Source: Arcobacter cloacae
GTDB taxonomy: Bacteria > Campylobacterota > Campylobacteria > Campylobacterales > Arcobacteraceae
Length of the DNA stretch: 64,000 nt
NCBI RefSeq assembly: GCF_013201935.1
Contig: NZ_CP053833.1
Span: forward strand, 1,178,001 to 1,242,000
Direction: 5' to 3'
Shown one piece after another: positions 15,490 through 23,772 of this stretch. Each line of letters opens with the position of its first letter. Within the stretch, counting starts at the first letter, position 1. Under the pieces are notes generated by a model. It had not been told where the DNA came from. It was given only the letters and a program-made list of their open reading frames with translations, and searched no databases. The translations under genes and the position numbers were made by a program.

Positions 15490-16996
15490 TATACTAAAAG
15501 AAAAATATGGTAAAAATCTATCTACTCCATTTTTACAAGAATTGATTTGGTTTCATAGGATTAAAGAAGATCAAGATAAAGAATTATTAGCTTTAGAATT
15601 TTTAAATGTCTGTGCAAGTCATGCAAGAGTTGATAGATTATTTGATAAAGAGTTATCAACTGTATCATATAAAAAAGACATGCAAGTTAGAACTATAATA
15701 TATAATTTCCCAGAGTTAGAATCTATTGTAAAATCATCAAATGAAGAAGATGATAAATGGATAGAAATTGAAAAAACTCTCTGTGAAAAATCTGAAAATC
15801 CATATAGTTATAAACATTTAAAAGATAGATTTGAAACGGTTGATGTATTTTATCACTCGATACAATTATTAAGAAAAGCTTCTTTAGGACTAAATACATC
15901 ACGAAGGTGGACAAGTAAATTTTTATTCCCTTTTTCTTTTGATACTTTATTTGTAGATGTAGATAATAGAAAAGATGCATTTTCATTAGATAGAAGATTC
16001 TTTTCTCGTGGAGGAGAGGTTTTATATCTAATGGTTAGTCGAGGTAAAAATGCTGATAAACTAAAAGAACTAATAATTGAATCTTATAAAAAGTCTCCAC
16101 AGAATAAAAGATGGAATTCCCTATTAAATGTATTAAGAGATGATTCAAATATTTATGCAGATGATAGAGAGTTAGGGTTTTTAGGAACAGATAATCATGA
16201 ACTATTTGATCAATTAGTAGATGATTTAATAAAATTATTTGAATTAAATATTAGCCAAAATGATATTTTTGAACATCTATCTTCTATTTCTGCATATTAT
16301 ATGGTTCATTTTATAATGATTAAATCCCTTGAGATAGTTAAAACGAGTAATATCAGAACTGAAGTTACTAAAGTAGTATATCCTATTGAGTTGATGGCAC
16401 CTAAAAGTGATCATGTTAGAAAATCTTCTAGGCAAATTTATAAAATTAATGAAGATTTACCATTAGAAGCTTTATCTAAGGTGTTTAATAATTATATGGA
16501 TAATCTTGATAATACAATTGATAAAGCTACATTGTTAAAAAAATTGAAAGATGACTTAAATTATTTTTATGAAGATAATCAAGATGAGGAGAATATTAAT
16601 TTAACTGAAATAAGACAAGATATTTGGAAAGAAATTTTAAAAAAAGCTAAGTCTGATTTGACATCTATTCATAGAGTACTATTTAAAGGAGTAGGTTTAG
16701 CCAGCGTTAAAAAAACAAATAGTTACAGATATCTAGCAAATGATGAGTGGCTTAAAACATTAGTATTGATCAATGTTAATAAAAGAGTTACTTTTCAAGA
16801 ATTTATAGATCTTTTATATAAAAAATATGGATTTATTATAAGTAATAAGCATTCAATTTTATTAATAGAATCATATTCAGAAAGTGATTTTGAAAAAAAT
16901 GAACAAAGATTATTTGATAGATTACGTGCATTAGGTTTATTGGAAAATAAATCTGATGGATATGCTTATGTTATAAATAGATATGGGAGAAAATAG
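15473..16996 (+). CDS. dptG: DptG-like protein of the restriction module
   Basis: ATG at 15473 (507 aa) is favoured over ATG 15467 because AGGA (15462-15465) is then 7 nt upstream. It overlaps dptF by 17 nt. No catalytic motif is recognised: the protein is soluble and helical with a basic middle (SRRWTSKFLFPFSFDTLF). The last ~80 residues (VTFQEFIDLLYKKYGFIISNKHSI..) resemble a winged helix. The assignment is by position between a DptF-like NTPase and a DptH-like translocase, as in DndFGH. Only 3 nt separate it from dptH. Confidence 0.55.
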   Translation: MFTKANILKEKYGKNLSTPFLQELIWFHRIKEDQDKELLALEFLNVCASHARVDRLFDKELSTVSYKKDMQVRTIIYNFPELESIVKSSNEEDDKWIEIEKTLCEKSENPYSYKHLKDRFETVDVFYHSIQLLRKASLGLNTSRRWTSKFLFPFSFDTLFVDVDNRKDAFSLDRRFFSRGGEVLYLMVSRGKNADKLKELIIESYKKSPQNKRWNSLLNVLRDDSNIYADDRELGFLGTDNHELFDQLVDDLIKLFELNISQNDIFEHLSSISAYYMVHFIMIKSLEIVKTSNIRTEVTKVVYPIELMAPKSDHVRKSSRQIYKINEDLPLEALSKVFNNYMDNLDNTIDKATLLKKLKDDLNYFYEDNQDEENINLTEIRQDIWKEILKKAKSDLTSIHRVLFKGVGLASVKKTNSYRYLANDEWLKTLVLINVNKRVTFQEFIDLLYKKYGFIISNKHSILLIESYSESDFEKNEQRLFDRLRALGLLENKSDGYAYVINRYGRK

Positions 16997-16999
16997 AGT

Positions 17000-19900
17000 A
17001 TGAGTCTTATAAGTAAATACATCATAAATAAGATTATTAAAGAAAGTCAAATATCAAATTTTGATGGAACAAGTGGAAAATTTATTTTAAGAAATTATCC
17101 TCCTTTTGTATTTGAGTCTTTAATAAAATATTTTTCTTCTAATATTCAATACAATGTTATATTATTGATTGATGATAAATTAAACTTAACTACTGATAGT
17201 GATAATTGTATTAATGCTAATCATGAAATTATGGCACAGTACAGAAATGAGAATGTTAAAAATTGTTCTGTTGAATTAGATAAAATTTCATATTTAGTTT
17301 TTTTAACAAATGAAACAATTGATACCTTAAATGATATTAGTACTTTAACTCCAGATGATATTAGTATTGAATTTGAAAATATTATTGATTTAATGGAAAG
17401 CTCACTTTTAAATGGTAAATCTAAACAAAATATTAAGACTATTACAAAAGTATTATTAAAAGAAATTGAAGAATTAAGTCCATTTGAAATAGAGACTTTT
17501 ATTGAATCTATTTTGAAATATATGGAAGAAGAAGCTTATCCTTTAGAAGATGCTATGGGATTATCATTAGATAAAATAAATTCTTTTAAATGTCATAAAT
17601 GTTTTGAATCATTAAAAAAACTAGATTCTATAAAGCAAAAAGATTTTCAGAAACTTATAAAACCTATTAAAATGATTTCTGCTGCTTTATCAAAAAGAGT
17701 AGGTAATAAAACTCTTAGTATAGAAGAATTAGAAGAAAAATATTATAAAAATATTGAGACAAAAGAACTTGATGATGAATTCAAAATATTAGATAAGAGC
17801 AAACAAAATTTAATCGAAAAATTTATAAAAGCAGACGCAAGAGAAGCTTCACAGGATAAATATTTATTTAGTCAATTAGATTGGTACAATGACTCTATAT
17901 ATAGATTATTTCAAAAGACAAAAACAGATACTACTCAAAAACTTGGTGCGTGTACCATTGACTTACTATCAGAAAAAGATGCTGATATTACTGATAATGA
18001 AAAAGAAAATTTATTACATTATGATGAATTATCTGCAAAAGAAAGAGATAGTTTAAAATCTGTATTAGAACCTATCTATCTCAAATATAAACTTACAATA
18101 GAAGATAATAAATCATTAAGAAGTAAATGGGATAAGTTTTTATATCCGACTCAAACAAAATCTAATGATTTTATTTTAGGTGTGTTAGAAACAATAAAAA
18201 AACTAAAATTAGATGATGAAAATGTGGAACATATTAGTGTTTATTTAAAACAGAAACAATCAAAAGCTATAATGAGAAACTATTCTAAATATGCAATAAA
18301 TTATTTGAATAGAAGATATTCAATATTAAATTCAATTTCAGAAAATATTTACTTCGATTTTGAATTTATAAAAGAAATTGAAGAAAAAACTGAAAGTAAA
18401 TTAGAAAAAGATAGAAAAGATCAAGTAATAAAAAAATATAAGAAGGGGAGTGTATCTAAAACTGCAAATGAGTTACATTTTATAATAGAATCAAAAGATG
18501 CCGATGGTAAAAAACTTGCAGAAAGAAAATTAATATGGTCTTTTAATCCAAATAGTTTATTAAGTGGATATAAAGAGGATATTGATTCGATACAATCACA
18601 TTTAAAAAATAATAGCTTATATGGAAATATTGTATATAGAGCAACTGGTTCTGAAAAAGGTGAAAAAAAACCATTAAGTTTATATGATTTTAGTTCTTTA
18701 GAAAGTAGAGGTAGTAATTCAGGGTATATTTTATTTCCTAAAAAATGCCAAGATAATGCACCTTCAAGTAAAAGTATTATTAAGGTTGCAAAAGAAATAT
18801 TAGATATAGAAAAATTTAAAGAATTTGAAGAACTAATAAAAAAATATATGAATGAATATCTATGGATATTAGAGCATTTAGATGTAAAAAGAAATATTGA
18901 AAAAAATATTTTTAATTTTATAAAGATAGAGGAATTTAGTAATAGTTATATAAAATTAAGTAATTTTCTTTATGAAAATAGTGATAATGATAGATTTAAA
19001 AAAGAAGTTATTGAAGAATTTCTTTCTTTATTAACAGTTAGAGTAGGGAAAGAAGATTCAGTTATTATTCCTTCTTATCATCCTTTAAGATTAATATCAT
19101 ACTTTGTTAAATTAAAGCATGCTTTTGGTTTCATTGATTCTTATATAAAATCAGATGATATTTGTATGATAAAAGAAGATCTGTTTTTTAGTGATCTTGA
19201 ACAAAGTTTTTATACTCCTTATTATCCAGAGGTATTTAGATTATTTAATGCTAATACAAAGGAAGAAAGTTTACTTCATATTTCTGAAGTATGTGATGAT
19301 TACACAGTACTTGATCCAATAAAGAACTATCTTGAAAGTGGACAAAGTACTGATCCATCTGTTCAAACAACGATACTTACAAAGGTTATAGAAAACTATT
19401 TATCATTAAATAATCATAAGCAAAGTAGTTTAAAAATATTACTTCATGCCGTAAATAACTATGATTTTCCAGTGAAATTTATGAAGAAATTAATGTCACT
19501 AGATTTTGTAAATGAAAATAATAGTTTTGAGATTTATTTAAATGATGTAGATGCATCTCACATAAGAAAAATGTACAGATCTTTTTTAGTTGATCAAAAC
19601 TCTAAAGATTCAGAAGAAGCTTTTGAATATAATGAAGTTTCATTCTTATCGAATATAAGATTAAATGCTTTTGATCAAAGTTTTAAACAACTTGATAGTG
19701 TAAATGATCAGCTAAATATTGCTTTTTTAAATGATTTTGTGTCTTCAAAAGCAAAACTTGAATTTAGGAATCAAATATTAGATATATCTTATGATTTATT
19801 TGATTATCATCCTAATATGTGGACAAAAAGAAAGTATATGACAGAAAAAGAACTAACTGTTGGTAAGTATTTAGTGTCACCTGCAAAAACAGAATTAACT

Positions 19901-22162
19901 AGCTCTTTTTATGATTTATTATATTCAACAATGAGTTCAAATAGAGATGATTATAAAAATAAAATACCAACATTAAATATTGATAGAGGACATCAAAATT
20001 TATCTTCAGATTTAGCAGCAATTCATAAAAGAACAGATTGGGTTGTTAATTTAGATTCTCTCTTAGATAAGAAAATTTTAGAAGAATTTGGAGCAAATGT
20101 AATAAAGTACCGTAAAGCTCGACATATAAATAGAAATTTAGTTATATCATCTAAAGCTAATACTATACTTTTAGAAAATCATTTAATTAAAAAATTTGAA
20201 GAATTTAATGTAAATACTCAATTGATTAGATCTTCTGTAGATAAAATAATTAAATCTGCAAATGAACTTTCTGGAGATGTTTTATTAAAAGCTATAGGTA
20301 GAGGAAGATTTGCAAATGAGATGTTAGGGTTAGTACTTACAAAGACTATTCTAGAAAATTGTACAAATAAAAAAAATGTAATGATTTATATTGATGATTA
20401 TGCTGATTGGTTTTTATCTAGTATTAATTCAGAAGAAAAGTTATTAATGAATCAAAATAATGTATTAGCAGATATTTTATCTATCACACCTATTTTTGAA
20501 GATAATGATTTGTCTACTATTTATGTTGATATTGTTGAAGTCAAATTTTGTAATGAGGCTGGAAGAGCTAATTTAGCTAAAAAATCATTACAACAGACTA
20601 AAGATTCATATAATCATATAAAAAAAGTTTTTGAAAATAGTAATTTTTATGACAAAGAGTATTGGTTAGCCAAAATTTCTGATTTAATAGTAGAAACTCA
20701 TCATAAAAGTTTTGAAAATAGTTTAACATCAGAAGATATTAGAAATAAAATTAGACTTGATAAGACAATTAAATATAAAGTTAGAGGTATGTCATACATA
20801 TTTGTATATGACCATGAGGATGATTATCAAGAGATTAAAGATGATATTACGCAGTATGTAATTGGTTTGAAGTCTATTGTTTCAATGATTGAATCAATGC
20901 CTAGTATTAATATAAATTTTAATGAATTAAGTTTACCTACTTATGAAAAAATAGGAAAAGATAAATTTGATTTATCATTAATTATTGAAAACGTAGAAAC
21001 TGATGAAAAATATTCTGATGAGGAAGTTGTTTTAGATGATAATATAATTGATAATGATGTATCTGAAATCAAAAAAATAAAAGATTTAAATATAAAAAAT
21101 GATGAGATAGAGGGAAAACAAATTTCAGATGCAGTCAGAAAAATAGTTTTACATCATAAATATAGAGCTAAAATAATTAAATATTTATTTACTCCGAATG
21201 CAATTCGTATTTCACTAGAACCAGAATTAGGATGGAATGAATCAATATTTTATAAAATGGCAAATGATTTTTTATCTGTTGAAAGATTAAAACTATTGAG
21301 GGTTGAAGTTGTTCCAGGTTCTTATGATTTAATTTTTGAAAGAAAAGAAAGACAAGTAATATATTATGAAGATTGTTTAGATAATAGAGAATTAAGTGAA
21401 GGTTTTGGGAATACAAAAATACTTCTAGGTAGAAATGAAGAAAATAATGAAGTTGTATATTATAACTTAAATAGTATAGATCCTCATGCCTTAATAGGTG
21501 GTCAAACAAATAGTGGAAAAAGTGTATTAATAAATACAATAATTGTAGATTTAATTAGAACTAATACTCCAGAAGAGTTAAAATTAATATTATTGGATCC
21601 AAAACAAGTTGAATTTAGTAGATATGCAAATATACCTTATTTAGATGAAGATGGAATAATTGTAAGTAAAGATATAGCTATAAAAAAATTAGACCAAGTT
21701 GTGCAAGAAATGGAAATTAGATATTCATTATTTAAGGAATTAGGTGTAAATAATATAATTAAATTTAATGAGAAATCAAATAAAAAATTAAATAGAATAG
21801 TTGTAGTATTTGATGAATTTGCAGATTGGATGCTAGATGATGAATTTAAACGAACTGTAAGTGATTCAATACAAAGACTTGCAGGAAAAGCAAGAGCTGC
21901 TGGAATTCACTTAGTAATTGCAACTCAAAGACCAGATAATACAGTAGTACCTCCTATTTTAAGGGCTAATTTAGGTGCTAAATTTGCATTGAAAGTTGAT
22001 GCAGAAAAAAATTCAAATATTATTTTGGATGAAACAGGAGCAGAAAAGCTTTTAGGTAATGGCCATATGATAACCAAATTTGCAGGTAAAAAACTATTTG
22101 TTCAGTCGACATTTATGAGTGATGAGTATATTGAGAATATTATAGAAACATTAAAAAGATAA
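17000..22162 (+). CDS. dptH: DptH-like large protein with C-terminal FtsK/HerA ATPase
   Basis: A 1720-aa protein. The first ~1450 residues have no motif I can name. The C-terminal domain is a HerA/FtsK-type motor: Walker A GGQTNSGKS (about 1500-1508), LILLDPKQVEFSRYANIPYL, Walker B VVVFDEFADW (about 1602-1611) and ATQRPD. DptH/DndH proteins are about this long with a C-terminal HerA-like ATPase and act with DptF and DptG to restrict unmodified DNA. GGAGA lies 9 nt before the ATG. It is the last gene of the cluster; intergenic DNA and the oppositely oriented core gene pepD follow. Confidence 0.75.
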   Translation: MSLISKYIINKIIKESQISNFDGTSGKFILRNYPPFVFESLIKYFSSNIQYNVILLIDDKLNLTTDSDNCINANHEIMAQYRNENVKNCSVELDKISYLVFLTNETIDTLNDISTLTPDDISIEFENIIDLMESSLLNGKSKQNIKTITKVLLKEIEELSPFEIETFIESILKYMEEEAYPLEDAMGLSLDKINSFKCHKCFESLKKLDSIKQKDFQKLIKPIKMISAALSKRVGNKTLSIEELEEKYYKNIETKELDDEFKILDKSKQNLIEKFIKADAREASQDKYLFSQLDWYNDSIYRLFQKTKTDTTQKLGACTIDLLSEKDADITDNEKENLLHYDELSAKERDSLKSVLEPIYLKYKLTIEDNKSLRSKWDKFLYPTQTKSNDFILGVLETIKKLKLDDENVEHISVYLKQKQSKAIMRNYSKYAINYLNRRYSILNSISENIYFDFEFIKEIEEKTESKLEKDRKDQVIKKYKKGSVSKTANELHFIIESKDADGKKLAERKLIWSFNPNSLLSGYKEDIDSIQSHLKNNSLYGNIVYRATGSEKGEKKPLSLYDFSSLESRGSNSGYILFPKKCQDNAPSSKSIIKVAKEILDIEKFKEFEELIKKYMNEYLWILEHLDVKRNIEKNIFNFIKIEEFSNSYIKLSNFLYENSDNDRFKKEVIEEFLSLLTVRVGKEDSVIIPSYHPLRLISYFVKLKHAFGFIDSYIKSDDICMIKEDLFFSDLEQSFYTPYYPEVFRLFNANTKEESLLHISEVCDDYTVLDPIKNYLESGQSTDPSVQTTILTKVIENYLSLNNHKQSSLKILLHAVNNYDFPVKFMKKLMSLDFVNENNSFEIYLNDVDASHIRKMYRSFLVDQNSKDSEEAFEYNEVSFLSNIRLNAFDQSFKQLDSVNDQLNIAFLNDFVSSKAKLEFRNQILDISYDLFDYHPNMWTKRKYMTEKELTVGKYLVSPAKTELTSSFYDLLYSTMSSNRDDYKNKIPTLNIDRGHQNLSSDLAAIHKRTDWVVNLDSLLDKKILEEFGANVIKYRKARHINRNLVISSKANTILLENHLIKKFEEFNVNTQLIRSSVDKIIKSANELSGDVLLKAIGRGRFANEMLGLVLTKTILENCTNKKNVMIYIDDYADWFLSSINSEEKLLMNQNNVLADILSITPIFEDNDLSTIYVDIVEVKFCNEAGRANLAKKSLQQTKDSYNHIKKVFENSNFYDKEYWLAKISDLIVETHHKSFENSLTSEDIRNKIRLDKTIKYKVRGMSYIFVYDHEDDYQEIKDDITQYVIGLKSIVSMIESMPSININFNELSLPTYEKIGKDKFDLSLIIENVETDEKYSDEEVVLDDNIIDNDVSEIKKIKDLNIKNDEIEGKQISDAVRKIVLHHKYRAKIIKYLFTPNAIRISLEPELGWNESIFYKMANDFLSVERLKLLRVEVVPGSYDLIFERKERQVIYYEDCLDNRELSEGFGNTKILLGRNEENNEVVYYNLNSIDPHALIGGQTNSGKSVLINTIIVDLIRTNTPEELKLILLDPKQVEFSRYANIPYLDEDGIIVSKDIAIKKLDQVVQEMEIRYSLFKELGVNNIIKFNEKSNKKLNRIVVVFDEFADWMLDDEFKRTVSDSIQRLAGKARAAGIHLVIATQRPDNTVVPPILRANLGAKFALKVDAEKNSNIILDETGAEKLLGNGHMITKFAGKKLFVQSTFMSDEYIENIIETLKR

Positions 22163-22450
22163 GTCAGATAGCTATGATAATCTTATTTTATAGAAAAAAC
22201 AAAGAATATCATTAATAAGATAAATAAAGATAGGTATAAAATTTAATGAATTAAAAGATCAATTTTTCTTTTTATTTTGATTGAAAAATTGATTTAAAAC
22301 AGAGACAGAATAGGGGACAAGAAATTAAATTTTAGATATAAAAATTAAAGGAAATTCGAAAAAGTTACTTTATAAAGTTGGCTTTTTAAGGGATTTTATA
22401 TAAAATAATAATATATGGTATATAAATATTCTTATGATATTGAAAAGGCT
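22163..22450. other. Right edge of the defence island, no gene
   Basis: About 290 bp without a credible ORF. A segment near 22302-22330 reads GACAGAATAGGGGACAAG followed by an AATT-rich run. It resembles the GGGGACA...AATT ends I associate with REP-associated tyrosine transposase elements, but no transposase gene and no matching second end is visible. The rest is A/T-rich with no clear promoter. Confidence 0.3.
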
Positions 22451-22472
22451 AAAGAGAGATAAAACTCTCTTT
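22451..22472 (-). terminator. Terminator of pepD
   Basis: AAAGAGAG (22451-22458) and CTCTCTTT (22465-22472) form an 8-bp stem around a 6-nt loop at the end of pepD, overlapping its stop codon. Confidence 0.6.
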
Positions 22473-23761
22473 TACTTCATCTGTGAAGCTATTTTTTTCA
22501 CTATTTTATAAACATTTTCTACTGATTTTATAGAAACTTGTTCTTTTTTAGAGTGAGGGAAGTTTATAGTAGGTCCAATTGATGCTACTTTTATGTGTTG
22601 ATATTTGTCTTTAAATATTGCACATTCAAGTCCTGCGTGGATTGCTTCTAGTGAGGCATTTTCATTAAACTCTTTATAGATTTCCAAAACTTTTGAGGTA
22701 AATTCATTTATATCTGGTTTCCATGCTGGATATTTTCCATTTGTTGTAACTTCAAAATTGTAGTTTTTTAGCATTTCTATTGTTTCATTTTTTAGATTTT
22801 TTAAATCATCATTATCCATAGAACGACCACTTAATTCTATTGTTATTCCATCAATTCCTGTTTTTATGATTGCTAGATTTATTGAAGTTTGAACTACATT
22901 TAATTCATTATTCATAGCTCTTACGCCATTTTGAAAGTCATAGATAAAATCGATTATTTTATCATCGTAGATATTTAAGTGTTCAGATTTTGTATTTATT
23001 TTATTTATTATCATATTTTCATGGCTAGAAATAGGGTAAGTTGAACTTGCAATTATTGCTTTTACATTTACTGGAATTGAGTTGATTCTCTCACCTCCAT
23101 TTATATCTAAAAGTTTTCCATTGCATTCTTTTATGGTTTTTGCAATTAGTTTTATACCATTTGGAATATTTTTATCTATATCAACACCACTGTGTCCACC
23201 TTGAAGTTTTCCTATTGTTATTTCATATAAATCAAGATTCTGCGTATTTGGAACTATTTTTTTATTATAATTTGTTCCAAAAATATCAACTCCACCTGCG
23301 CAACCTATACAAATTTCACCTTCTTCTTCACTATCAAGATTTAACATATAAGAGGCATTTAGTGGTAAACTTAAATTATTTGCTCCAATTAGACCAATCT
23401 CTTCATCACTTGTAAATAAAAATTCACCATCATAATCTTCATACATTAAAGCAATCATATAAGCACAACCAATTCCATTATCACTTCCAAGTGTTGAATC
23501 AATAGCTTTTAATAAATCTCCATCTTGAATTATTTGTGGAACACAATTATCACTTAAACAAACAATATCATAGTGAGATTGAAAAGCTAGTTTTGCTTTT
23601 GAGTTCTCTTTTTTACATAAAATATTATTAGTTTCATCAATTAAACACAAATATCCTAACTCTTTTGATAACTCTTGCATATATTTTATAAATGGTGTGT
23701 GAGTTCCTGAGCATCTTGGAATTTTTGTTATTGTTTTAAAAATTTCTATTATATCTTTCAA
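22472..23761 (-). CDS. pepD: Cytosol non-specific dipeptidase (aminoacyl-histidine dipeptidase), M20 family
   Basis: A 429-aa M20 metallopeptidase. Metal-ligand segments are visible: QSHYDIVCL (His-x-Asp), DSTLGSDNGIG (bridging Asp), SDEEIGLIGA (catalytic and ligand Glu), LNLDSEEEGEICIGCAGG, and a late ligand in NFPHSKKE. LQGGHSGVDIDK is the PepD signature around the dimerisation domain. It hydrolyses cytosolic dipeptides such as Xaa-His, which suits an organism living largely on amino acids. Starts at TTG with AAGGA just upstream. It lies 11 nt after the sensor kinase gene, so may be read from the same transcript. Confidence 0.9.
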   Translation of the reverse strand: MKDIIEIFKTITKIPRCSGTHTPFIKYMQELSKELGYLCLIDETNNILCKKENSKAKLAFQSHYDIVCLSDNCVPQIIQDGDLLKAIDSTLGSDNGIGCAYMIALMYEDYDGEFLFTSDEEIGLIGANNLSLPLNASYMLNLDSEEEGEICIGCAGGVDIFGTNYNKKIVPNTQNLDLYEITIGKLQGGHSGVDIDKNIPNGIKLIAKTIKECNGKLLDINGGERINSIPVNVKAIIASSTYPISSHENMIINKINTKSEHLNIYDDKIIDFIYDFQNGVRAMNNELNVVQTSINLAIIKTGIDGITIELSGRSMDNDDLKNLKNETIEMLKNYNFEVTTNGKYPAWKPDINEFTSKVLEIYKEFNENASLEAIHAGLECAIFKDKYQHIKVASIGPTINFPHSKKEQVSIKSVENVYKIVKKIASQMK

Positions 23762-23772
23762 ATAAATCCTTT

